Shown here: in pieces, positions 1 to 11,800 of the stretch
Position numbering within the stretch: position 1 is the first letter of the stretch
Layout of the letters: the number at the start of each line of letters is the position of its first letter
Source: Rotaria sordida
Lineage: Eukaryota; Rotifera; Eurotatoria; Philodinida; Philodinidae
DNA length: 64,000 nt
Assembly: GCA_905250125.1 (NCBI GenBank)
Contig: CAJNOL010000178.1
Coordinates: 1-64,000 of the forward strand
Reading direction: 5' to 3'
Notes under the pieces: model-generated
The model's input: the letters and a program-made list of their open reading frames with translations, nothing else
Database searches by the model: none
What the model was told of the DNA's origin: nothing
Program-made: the position numbers and the translations under genes

Positions 1-2177
1 AAATGCAATGTATGTATATAGTTACGTATACGCAATAGTTGTTCATTCTGTCTCATTTCGTCATAATTGTTAATCTTGAAAGCTATTTTTTTAAATTTGT
101 ATTTGTACATGGATTCCATGCCGAGCAAAGTGGATACCCGCAGCTATTCGCCATGTTCTCCTGGCGAAAAGATGTTCATAGGATTAACTGAAACGGAACT
201 GAAAAATTCTTGGCGGGATACGGGACGGGATGGAATTGAAAATTTCTAGGCGAGACGATACGGACAAGAAACGGTCTGTGAGGAACTCCTGGCAAACCTC
301 AATGGGACAGTTTCTCATTATCGTGTCAGTCTCTGATATCTATTGAGAAAGATTGTTTCGATTAAAATTTTTGTCGATGTAAAACGCCACTTATTCAAAA
401 TTTGGGAGGAATTTTTTTTTTGCAATATTTTCAAATGATTGAATATATATGGTTGAACTCTACAAGTCTATATATAATGAAAACTTTGCAAACCTTTTCT
501 TTAAAATAAAACTAACTAAAAACTATCGAGATCAACACTAAGGATGATGATGTGTTTCTCCAAACATAACAATATGTTCACATTTTAAAGTAAAACTAGC
601 TTATTCAACACGTTTTCTTTTTATAGAAGTGGGAAAAAAGTAATCGTTTTAGCCTCTGTAACAAAAATTAATGTGTAAATATGAATTTAAGACTGTTCAA
701 ATATAATCTAGTAAGAATCGCATTAAATCAAGGAAATAGCTCACTCAACAAAAAACTTCATGAGAACTCCTCAAAAGCTTCAAGTTTCTCTGAATTCAAT
801 ATTTTTTCACTTTACTCATTGCGAACCCAAAAAAACATTAAGTATCAGGATTCTTTTCATAAAGCACTTTACTATTGTTGAGAAAACCCATTTTCTCTTA
901 TGACTAGCAAGATACCCTAGAACCTAGGTCTTTTTTTCCGTTTTTCATCGTTGAAATTTGATTTTTATGATAAACATAGTATTTAGCATCCTCATCTAAA
1001 GAAACAATAAAGAAAGTATTTCATCAACAAAAAATCCTTCTCATGACAATTTTATCATTACTTGGTTGAGCTTTTTATTGCACGCATTTTATCTCATGGT
1101 TGTTTTCAGGTAAAATATTTCCATGAGCAGCATATGTCCATAATGGCATATACGAATATCGCTGTTTCTTTGGGCGGTGATTTCGAATATGATGTTTATT
1201 TTTCACGAAAATCAAATTTCAACGATGAAAAACTGAAAATAGGATTTCATTTTTTGGATATTGTAATAGCGCTCCCAGAAAACGGGTTTTCTCAACAACA
1301 GTAAAGTGTTTTTCAAAAACTGATTCATAACATTTTTCTTGATTTCACAATGAGTAAAGCGAAAAAAAAATATCGAATTCAGAGAGACTTAAAACTTTTG
1401 GGAGGTTTTCATTGTGCTGTTGTTTGTTGAGTGAGTTATTTCCTTGACTCAATGCGTTTCTTACTCGATTATATTTGAACAGTCTCAAATCCATCATGTT
1501 TCCACATGCCGTTTTGAATACAGAACCTAAAAATCACTTGTTCTAACTTCTAGAAGAAAAGAAACATGTTGAAAAAGTTTACTTTATGTAAAAATTTGAA
1601 CACACTGTTGCATTTGAAGAAATACGACACTCTCCCCTTTTAATTTCAATAGATTTCAGTCCATTTTATTTCAAAGAAAAGGTACGACAAGTTTTCATTA
1701 TACATAGTCGTGTAGAGTTCAATACGATCCATGTAGCTATGTGAAAATATTGCAGAAAAGAATTCTGCTCAAACTTTGAATTATTGACATTTTACATCGA
1801 ACTGAAGAGGTTTTTATTTGAATTAGGAAAAAAAGTATCGAACCGATATATATAATTCTTTTCAAAGTGATATCTCAAAACGTAAAAAGGGACTTTGATC
1901 GATATTTATCATAATTATTTATATATATATTTAATATAATTATTTCGCAGATAAAGATGTTAAAAATACATTCATAGTTCCTAGATGACATCGATATTAT
2001 GACTGAGGATGCCTCGTTTAATTTTTTAGACATATTGCAGAGGAACCCTACAGACAAATTTAATCAAAAAAAGAAGAAAAAAAATATTTTTCTTCTTCAT
2101 AGCAGAGAAAAATATATAAATAACTATATATTTTTACACTACTTCAAAGTTTGCATTTATTTTGTAAGAAAACTAAG
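1..2177. other. Intergenic region upstream of GPCR; mostly a large palindrome
   Basis: No gene is recognisable here. Bases 1-340 are somewhat GC-richer than the surroundings and contain CGGGATACGGGACGGGATGG-like text that matches no family I know. About 340-1840 is a long inverted repeat (separate entry). Bases 1840-2177 are AT-rich and serve as the immediate upstream region of the GPCR. The 60-80 codon ORFs at 681-881 and 1062-1304 lie inside the palindrome arms and show no protein family features. Confidence 0.7.
340..1840. repeat. Long imperfect palindrome (foldback-like element)
   Basis: The left half (about 340-1085) pairs with the reverse complement of the right half (about 1090-1840) around a centre near 1088. 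Matching blocks keep constant symmetry. GTCGATGTAAAAC near 373 pairs with GACATTTTACATCGA near 1788. TTGAACTCTACAAG near 453 pairs with a complement near 1710. AGACTGTTCAAATATAATC near 689 pairs with its complement near 1470. GAGAAAACCCATTTTCTC near 880 pairs with its complement near 1277. Arms are about 740 bp with scattered mismatches and small indels and no loop worth naming. It encodes no recognisable transposase. I infer a non-autonomous foldback or large MITE-type element. Confidence 0.8.
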
Positions 2178-3441
2178 ATGACTAATATGAGTAACATATC
2201 TTCTATGCTCGAACAAAACCGTGCCATAGATTACTACCTTTTGATTCGTAGTCCACCTATTGTTGCTTATTTTTATTTATGGGGCTATTTGATTATATTT
2301 ATTCTTGGTTTTACTGGTAATATTGCTAGTCTCTTGACTTTTATCCGACCTACATTAAGACGTGTTTCGACTGGTACTCTTTTTATTGTCTTAGCCATCT
2401 CAGATACACTATTTTTGTTTGCGTCTATTTTTGATTTTATTGATTTTGGTTTACAGGTATGACACTTATTTTGTTATATTAGTACAGATAGATATTTGTT
2501 TTTCCTGATTAATAGGTACCTCTTTATGGACGTATTAATTATGATATTTTATGTAGTTATCGTGTATTTGTTATTTCGATGACTCAAATTTGTTCAGCAT
2601 GGATACTTGTTATTATTTCAATTGATCGTTGGATTCGTACCCGATTTCCACATAAATCAGCGAGACTTTGTACTCCAAAGAAAGCTTTAATTGCTGTAGT
2701 AATTGTAATATTTGTTGATGCAATTATTCATTCACCTATGTTAACGCCATTATTTGGAATGTTATTACCTGGTGTAGCAATTATAGCTTGTGGTCCAAAT
2801 GTAAAACAAAAATTGTATCTAAATTTCTATTATTATACATGGACAATCATACAAGTGAGAATAATTTTTCTGTATATTTTTTGAAGAAAATTTTGTTTGT
2901 TATATTAATAGATATTTATTAATTGTCTCATTCCTGTTTTACTAATGTTACTTGTTCTTCTTGATATGTTTATTAATATACGTGTACGAAAGCGAGCTCT
3001 TAGTCAACAAATACAATTTCAAAATCAAACAATAAATCGTAATAGATTTTTTCAAAAAGAATTATTTTTATTAATGCTTTCAAGTATTATTATATTTTTA
3101 ACAACAACTCTTCCAATAGCTACCTTTCGTATTATATTTCCAAAACAAGTTTTAACTATGAAAGTAGAAGAATATGGATCGGTTATGAGTATATCAGCAG
3201 GTTTAACATGTTTTTGGAGTTTTAATTATGCAGTAAGATTGTTTTTGTTTTTGTTCGGATAAACATTTAAATATAAAGAATTTTTATTTAGATCAACTTT
3301 TATATTCATTGTTTAACATCAAAATTATTTCGAAAAGAATTTATAGAATTAATAAAATTTATATCAAAAGGAAATCATAACGCAGTTCTACCAATCACTC
3401 ATACTAGAATAACACAGTTCACGCCAAAACGACAAAAATAA
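2178..3441 (+). CDS. Rhodopsin-family GPCR, peptide-receptor-like (FMRFamide-receptor-like)
   Basis: Seven-helix membrane receptor expected to couple a neuropeptide-type ligand to G proteins at the plasma membrane. Exons 2178-2456, 2516-2854, 2912-3232 and 3292-3441 join in phase 0 to give about 362 residues. Seen: an N-terminal helix with GNIASLLTF (the TM1 GN), TM2 with LAISDTLFLF (the LAxxD motif), a TM3 cysteine (ILCSYR) and an ECL2 cysteine (IACGPN) able to form the usual disulfide, and the end of TM3 as SIDRWIRTRFP. The TM7/helix 8 segment is NYAINFYIHCLTSKLF, in place of NPxxY. The DRY tyrosine is replaced by W. I chose the ATG at 2178; an upstream in-frame ATG exists at 2151. An AG lies immediately before 2178. 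The ligand is unknown and the FMRFamide-receptor label is only a nearest-family guess. Confidence 0.82.
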
Positions 3442-4642
3442 CAAGGACTTTCTTAACGTTATCTTTTGACATTCTTCTTTAGTAACTCGACGTGACTAAA
3501 CGTTATGAAGTTTCATTTTTTGTACATCATGTATAATATCTATTTCTCGTCAATGTAAACAAGCAAATTCTTTGAAAATTTTATTATAGATAGAAACTAT
3601 CAGTATTAATTTCACTAATTTTCCTTCAGCTCCAGCTGAGCTATTCAAAAAAACATCAATCGTTATCGAATTTCAAAAAATGGAATTTTGTTTTAGCAAG
3701 GTTAAGAGTTTAGTATTGTACTACGAAACAAAGCAATATACAAATAAACTTTCTATATAAAAGTTGTTCAGTTTTTGACAAGCATAATTGCATCGAATAA
3801 CAAACTACAAATAATGTTTATTATGGATTTTTATCGTTTTTTCGAAAAACGGTAGTTTGGGTCAGGATGAAAGTAAAAAAGTCAAAAGCAACCAGATATT
3901 TGTCACCAGCATCAAAGTCTTCATCAAATGCCGTATTTTTCATTAGACTTTAACGAAAACAATTTTTCAACTTTTTCGACCCGAGAAAAATAAACGTTGA
4001 AGTTTCAATTAACCAAATATACTCCATTTTGTTCCAAATTTGTGCATACTTATGAATAGACGCAGTACAAAATGCTTCCTGCAAAAGTCAGATACTAATG
4101 AAATGCCATAGCACAGTTTTTCTAGAAAATAGATGTAAATATTAAATAAAACTATGCTCTATATGGATGTGTTCGATGAAACATGGTGAATTCTAACAAC
4201 AGATGTCGTTTTTTATTGCGAAAATTAGTAACAGAAGTGAGCAAAATCCATTATAATCGAGTTTGCTATAGCATTTTATCGAAAAATAGAGATGATTTTT
4301 AAATGTGCTATTATATTGGTTGGTAGACATCTACCATTTGTACGAAGGTCATAAGTTGAATGAGTACTTCGTATCTGATCGATCCTTGTTTGACGATGTA
4401 TTTCATTACTATATTTTACAAAAAGTTCGCTCTAAGAAAGATTTCGTGTATCCAGGACATTCAATGCTGCTCAGGAATAGAAATACTTCCTTTTCAATGG
4501 TGTAGACTTAGCTTTGTTCATTTTTAAGTTTGAACTCTCCCCATGTATGAATGACCGATGGCTGACCATGCTGAACTGTTGTATAGTATTTCAATTTATT
4601 CAAAGAAAGTTTGAGTTCATTAAAAATTTAAAAAAAAATATT
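3442..4642. other. Intergenic between convergent genes
   Basis: The 3' ends of the GPCR (+) and the SPMIP4-like gene (-) face each other here. The sequence is AT-rich. I see no exon structure, RNA gene or clear long inverted repeat. ORFs at 4305-4505 and 4514-4783 lack family features, and the latter runs into the antisense of a real exon. Confidence 0.6.
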
Positions 4643-7600
4643 TCATCTAACAGTCATTATTCCTCGTTTAGCAATTGTATCAGCTATAAGTATTTCTTTT
4701 TTAGCTCGAATCGTACAATCACCAACATAAGGTACAGTTTCTGGATGTTCAATATGATATTGTTGTTGTGCTTGAGTTTTTGACCATTGATCTTGAAGAT
4801 CGAGTAATTTCAATTCTTTAAGACGATTCTCTGATGTACGAATTAAATTTTGATTATTAGTTTTCGTTGAACGTTGTGTTTGAGGTATTGTTTCATGATA
4901 AGATATATCTTTAAATGAACGTTGATATGTTGTATGTGTATCAGTTTTTGGTTCAATAAATCGAGCAACAACTTCTGGACCGGGTAAACGTAAATTTATT
5001 TTAACTGAACGTGGAAGTTGACCAGGAATTGAAAGATATGGTTCCAAAGACTTTGTTTGTTGTTGACATAAATTATTCATTGCTGTATTTTGTTCATTTT
5101 TAAATGGTGAATCATAAACACGAGCTGTTGATCGTCGTGAATAACCATCTGTATGTTCATTAATATATTTAGTCTTATATAATTCATCATAATGTGATGG
5201 ACGAAGAACTGGACTAACAAGAATATCATTAGTTTTTTCTTGATTATTATTATTATTATTAACTGATTGATTTTGAATCGTTTTTATTGGATAACTATTT
5301 AAACTGCGTACTTGTTCAAGATTAGTATTATATGTTGTACTCATTAAACAAGTTGGATCAGTACGTGCATGAGGTAATAGAGCATTTTCTTGAAGAAACT
5401 TTTTAGTATTATATGCTTGACCATAGATTGATTCACGTTGAACAAATTGTTTATTACCTTCTTGTGTACGAGTATTAACAGTAGCAGCATCATTTGGAGC
5501 ATGTAATTTGTTGAGAAGACGATTCTGAATAAATAAGAATAAAAAATATTTTGAAATTTGTTTTGTTTTGTTTTGTTATACCAATTACATGACATATTCA
5601 TTTGATTTTAATCTCATCGAAATATCTCAAATTTTAATAGAGTCGAAAGAATCAATAAGAAAAAAATCTTTTTCTTTTATATTACACTATTCTGAATGTT
5701 TGTTTTAGAATATTGAATTTATTTGAATAATTCTCCTGCATAATGTAATATGTGTAAATCAAGTATGCACAGTATACATAAAGTTCGAATATGAGAATAA
5801 TTTTTAAGTTCTGTCAATGTTCTCCGAACAAAGCCGGACGAGATACTTAAGTGATTTTTAGTTTAACGCTATGAAACTACATTTTTAAGTGCTCATTGTC
5901 AAAAACTAACTCAATTAAATGAATATTCTCTTGTTTTTCTTCTTTGTATCAGTGGAATAGATAAATAAACTAACCCGCATATTTTGATAATCACCGATTG
6001 CTCTACATTGAAACAATATTGGCTTAGCTCTTCGTTGAGTTTGTTCACCTGTATTCAATACATCATTGACATCATATTCATTGTTTACTGTTGTTTTATA
6101 TCCTTGATCATTTTCAAGTTCTGGTATAGCTTGAACAAGTGAATTTGGTTCATAATTTTGAGTATGATAAAGACCTGATCGTTCTTGAACATATGTACCC
6201 ATTTGATCATATAATGTATTGACATAATCATCACGATATTGAGGTAATATAGGTCGAGCATGTCGTGAATGTTGAAGAGTTCGAAGTTTAACATTAAATA
6301 AATTAATATTTTCTGTTGGACGGATAACTTCTAATTGTTGAAGACGATTTTCTGCATCCATTTGTTGATGACTTGCATAATGATCACGAGCTAATTGATT
6401 ACCCGTTGTTGATGGTCGAAGAGAATGAAGAAAACGAATTTCGCAAGGTTTAACTTGATTATCATTTAACGTTTCCTGTTGAGCTGCAAATAAAAAAATG
6501 ATGAAAATCAAACAAAAAAAAAGAAAATTTTACTTACGAATCCAGGTTGGTGCTTGATCAGTTGAATAAAGATGTTCAGGAAGATTCACATAGTTCGTTC
6601 CATTTCGCATATGATCATCAAGTTTTTCATTTTCACTCATTATTCTAAACAATAAACAACAAACAAAAATGTTGAACTTTTTCATATACTTACTTGATTG
6701 TTTCCATTGGTGCATAGTACATTGGTGGTTGTTGTCGTTCAAGAGCATTTGGTTGCCGATGATTCTCATTACTATAAATAGCTTGCGTACCTTCCATTGG
6801 TCTTGCCAATTCGAATGTCTTGTTTAAATGAGGTTTCTATATATTGAATGAATTAAAAAAAAACAATTTTCTTTTTTTCTTTTCTTCTAAAAAAAAATAA
6901 CCAACTAGTTGTTCATTTGGTGAAAGTATTGTTGTTGTTGTTGTTGTATTGTTTATAGCATGAGAACTTAATCCTTCTTCATTTGAATAATAATTTTGAT
7001 AAGTGCCTTCAAGTGATTTTTTTTCTTTATGTTTAACTGTGTTAGTTGTTGAACTTTGGATTGAATTCTTATTATTTGGTGCAAACATTTTACGTGGCCA
7101 AGGGTAAATTGGTAACGATTCGATGTTACTTAATGATCGTTGTAACTAAGAGTGTTAAAAGAATTTACAAAAAAAACAAAATTATTTGAAGATATTACTT
7201 GCATATAATGTTTATCTGGCCATTTCGCAGTTCGATAGTGTTCTTGCTGCAATCCGTAGTAATGCACTTCACGACGAAATGGATTACCTATTTAAAGACA
7301 AACATTGACAAGGTGTGCTGCACAACAGTAACAATAACAAAAACTAACACAAGCAAACGATTGTGTCGTAGTTAGAATAATAGCAATTTTTTTTCTAATC
7401 AACGACCAAAGCAAATAAAAAAGTAGAGCGCGAGACGGAGAGAGAGAGAGAGAGAGAAGAAAGACGACTTGATCGTGTTTCCAATTATTTTGTTAAAGAG
7501 AAAAAGAACTGCACACTTGGCATTTTTTATTCATTATTTTTTTATTTACCTCGAATTTTATGTGTTACTATATAAGGATCGGTACATGTTGAAGGACGAT

Positions 7601-8394
7601 CATTTAAATCAATGCTTGCTGTCGGAAATATAGATTTTTCGCTTATATGTGATGTAAATGGATGATTTGATGGAAATTCTAATGGTATTTCATGAGACGT
7701 GATATCAGTTGTATGAAGTGGCGCAGGTACTCTAAATAGTTATACTGTAATTAAATCAACAATACTCAGATTAACAAAAAGTATTTGAATGAGTAATTAT
7801 GGTTCATCTAAGTGCAAGCAATATTTTTCAAGAGGTTTCTTAGAATACTTTACTAAAGAAACATGAGGAAACGTAAATAAATTTGCGTAACGTTTTCAGA
7901 AACTGATAGAAGATCGCTCCGTGAGCTGAATTTCTCTTAGTTTAGCATGTCAAAATTTCATTATGATAATGCTCAAGAAATGTTTTTTTTTCTATCTTTC
8001 GTCAATCAAAAAATTTTTCCACACGTACGCTATAACCAAGATGATGATAAATATTTATTATAATACACGACTTTTATCTTAAAATTTCATAACTAAATCA
8101 TATTATGAGTAAATAATCAACTTACAATTCGTCATTTATTCGTACATTACTTAATGTTGTATCTGTATTCTGGTATGTTTGTGAAATTGGTTCACCTCTA
8201 TAATAATTAATTAAAACCAAAATTTCTTTAACGATTCAATATATATCTTACGTGTAAAGAAAAGTACCAGATACAGAAGAAGGTCGCGATTTGTTGGCTT
8301 GATTACGCGGTTTTCCTGTACCCCAATCAATAGCAGATTTCGTACGATCTATCTTCTTAGAACGATCCGATTTAAATAATACTAAACTCGTCAT
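4643..8394 (-). CDS. SPMIP4-like: C7orf31/SPMIP4-like ciliary microtubule inner protein
   Basis: Probable structural protein of axonemal (sperm or ciliary) doublet microtubules. The start is ATG at 8394 (MTSLVLFKSDRSKK) and the stop TGA is at 4643-4645. About ten exons are separated mostly by short introns, and the protein is roughly 750 residues against about 590 in vertebrates. Seen in order: NHPFTSHISEKSIFPT (about 7690-7620), IRGNPFRREVHYYG (about 7285), SLPIYPWPRKMFAPN (about 7110-7080) and LNKTFELARPMEGTQA (about 6830-6780). These short blocks resemble the conserved blocks of vertebrate C7orf31 as I know the family. The rest is low-complexity, rich in N, Q and T, with no transmembrane segment. 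The C-terminal exon (4643-5530) has a basic, helix-prone stretch. Family assignment is from recognition only. It could be another microtubule-associated protein. TTCTTTCGAG abuts the ATG. Confidence 0.6.
7433..7459. repeat. (GA)n microsatellite
   Basis: A run of GA dinucleotides lies within an intron of the SPMIP4-like gene, between the exons ending near 7560 and starting near 7287. Confidence 0.85.
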
Positions 8395-8810
8395 CTCGAA
8401 AGAAATGCGTATTCTTAACGCTTAAAAAAAATTCAATCAAATGCTGTTTTTGTTCACCATAAAATCACATTTACAAGTAGCAAAAAAATAGTTGCATTAT
8501 TCAATAATAAAAAAAACGACAGTAGACATCCAATAAGTGCATCGAAGTAACCAATGTTTTCTTTTACTGATGTTTACAATATTCAATGGTATCATAGGAG
8601 AAATTTTATTTAAGATAAAAAAGATACAGCAAAAAAACAAAACTCCTTGCTTTATATATATATATTCTCTATATAGATGAAACAAGAGAGACTAGATAAA
8701 AGGTTTTTATGTGATAGTTCATGTTAGAATATAAGAAAAACAAATATACATACAAATACACAAACTAATTAACTCAAGAAATATCACAGGTATTTTTCTT
8801 ATTATAGTAA
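8395..8810. other. Short intergenic spacer
   Basis: This spacer holds the 5' side of the SPMIP4-like gene and the 3' side of the ACAP gene, both on the minus strand. It is AT-rich with a small TA run near 8656. No gene is seen; the ORF at 8497-8685 is featureless. Confidence 0.6.
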
Positions 8811-11800
8811 TTATGAAAATGAAGGTGTCCTCGCTATTTCTTTCATATAAACAGAATCATCAAGTATTGATATATAAGCTTTTTCAGCATCAGCATCTTC
8901 TTCTTTCATTTGTTCATGTAAGGCAACTAAACGATACCATGTTATAACATCTGGATCACCTATATTCATTGATAGTGAACATGCATCAATACCATCTTTA
9001 TCCTTTAATAACGGATCAGCACCACGTTTAATTAAAAGAATAATTGGTCTAGAAATTCAATTATTAAAATTCAAGATATCAAATATTTATCATATATATA
9101 TATATATATACCCTCGGCCTTTAGTTGCTAATTGTGTTGCATAATGGAGTGGTGTTTTTCCATCTTGATCAGCTAAATTAACTTTTGCATTATTTGTTAA
9201 AAGAAATTCAGCAGCTCCAACTGATCTCTAGAAAAAAGCCATACAAAAATAAACAAAAGAAAAAAAAGTAATTTTCATTTAATATCAATAGTCAATATAA
9301 CATACACTTAATATTGTTTGTATTAATGGTGTTCGTCCATGATCATTTTCATTCATAAAATTCTTATCTGCACCCAATGCTAAGGCATGAAGCATTATTA
9401 TAACATTATGTTGACGACCTCCTTCATATAAATATATATTCATATTCCATATTGATGGTTGATTATCTTGATTAACTGTATCATGATCAGATGATGCTGT
9501 TGTTTTTCTAGACGATATGAGAATAAAGTAAATAAAAACATATAAGAAAATAAAATACAAACTTTGGTAAGAATAGACGATGAAGTGGTTTTGATTTATC
9601 ATTATCATTATTATTAGATATTGAACTTTTCATGATAGGCAATTGTTTCAGAGAACGAGTAAACGAACGCATTTCACTAGCTGCTGGTAATGGACGTAAA
9701 AAGGCTTTTTGAACATATTTTGCTTCAATAAATGCTCGACGTGTAACACTAGAAAAAAGTTTTCATTTGTAATTAGTCAAGATAAGATAATAAATATTGA
9801 TATTTCCAAATACAAAAATATTTTATAGAAATTACAGATTGACAAATGTTCTATCAGAAAAGTTGAACACTCATAAAATCCCATATTCTATTAAAATAGA
9901 CAAGAATTCTAGGTCACGTGAAATTTTTTTTCATTGTATCATAGATGTGCATCACGCCTAATGATAATCGTAAATTTTTTTTCTCATATTTGTTGTGCTA
10001 TAGGCAAGATATAACTAGCATATATATACATATGATAGGTTGTTTATGTCCATTTTAATTTATTTTGTTGTTCAATTTGCGAAGTTTAAATTGAAGGCAA
10101 ATTTAAAAATTATACTCATCACAATGAAATTCACCAAGTTTCGAGTTAACTTGATCTTTTATCAAGATAATTTTTGATCAATATTAATTACGATTTAATT
10201 AATAAATTTAACAAATGAGTATCAAAATGAGATAATAAATCTAATAGAATCTCATTGTAATGAATCTATCAGCGATTAAACTCTTTCTCTTAGCTTTTCA
10301 ACGTTTAATGTACATTCTTTTATAAAACACCATTTAAAAAGAGTATTGAAGTATATAGTAACAGCTGATATGATTAAAGTGAGATCGCCCAGTAGACATA
10401 TTACCAGAGAGATACGTACGGGAGGTACAAATCTCTACAATAAGTACAAATGAAAAATCCTCATTTCTTTGTTTCTCTTGTAATAATCATACCACAAAAA
10501 ATATGATATATGATCTTGCCTTTTGAATTGAGATGACATAAAGTACATAATCTTTTCTTGCAAAAGTCATATGTTCATAGAAAAAAATCTAAATATTCTA
10601 GTTCTCTTTGACACTTACGCATCAGTTTCAGCATTAGGTTTTTGCATTCCATCTGATATACGTGCTTCATAAATTTCATTAACAAGTGAATTACCCAATT
10701 CAGACATAACAAGTAATGTTTCTAAATCCCATGTATCCATATGAAGTGAACGAACTTTTGAAAGATTGACACCGAGACCTCTGATTATATAAAGATGACA
10801 AAGAAAAATAATACAATATCTTACAAATAGAATTTAACTAACCGATGAGCACCACCACAATTTAAACAAAGTAAAATTCCCAAATTAATCGATGCCCATT
10901 CTGGTCCATCAGCATTACAATCACAACATTTTTCATTACCCGGAAGAGAACGTACATATTCAATTTTATCTTTAATCCTAAATATAATTCATAACTAAAA
11001 ACTAAATAAAGAAAAATTTTTTATATATACATTTTTTGTTTGAATTCAATTTTTTCTGTTAAAGCTGTGTTTGATGAAGAATCATCTTTTGATTTTGGTT
11101 TTGGTGAAGACTAAAAGAAAATAAACATATTTTCCTTAATATTATCAATTTAAAAACAAAAGAACAAACTGAAGCTGAATTTTGAACATTATCATTTGAT
11201 GATTTAAATGAATTTTTTATTGCTAATTGCAAGGAATTAATCCATTGATCACATTGAACTTGAGAATCAGCTTGAAGTAAATGGGAACTAGAATGAAAGG
11301 TTTTCAATAAAAAAATAATAATAAAAATGTTTTTTACCTATTTGGTGAAAGTATTTCAAAAACAAATCGACGATCAATATCATTAATTGAACGAATCGTA
11401 CATAAACGTAAATCAGGTACCATTACTGATTGTTGTTGGGAATTATCATTTGTTGAATTTCCATTATTACGTTTCATATAAAGTAGTTGACCGTTTCGAA
11501 TTAAAAACCAACGTCTAAAATGAAGTTTATTAATGAAACTGAATAGTCTTCCAAGAAGTAAAAATGAGTACAATAAAATCTTCCTATTATGGACATTCTT
11601 CGAAATTTTCGGAAGTGCTCACGATAGGAAAGGTACATCTTTCCCAAAAGTAAAACTGTTCAAAGAAATACATACAGTTTCTAAACACCTGAAAAGTGTT
11701 AATGAATGATACAGTTGATTCAAGTTTATCGATACTTCTCTTTTCATATATTTTACTATTTATTTCAAAATATAATGCACGCCACTAGTTTTTAAATAAT

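Noticed and set aside
681-1304. ORFs of 66 and 80 codons as possible small genes
   Set aside because: They are opposite halves of the palindrome centred at 1088 and have no family features, hydrophobic pattern or splice context.
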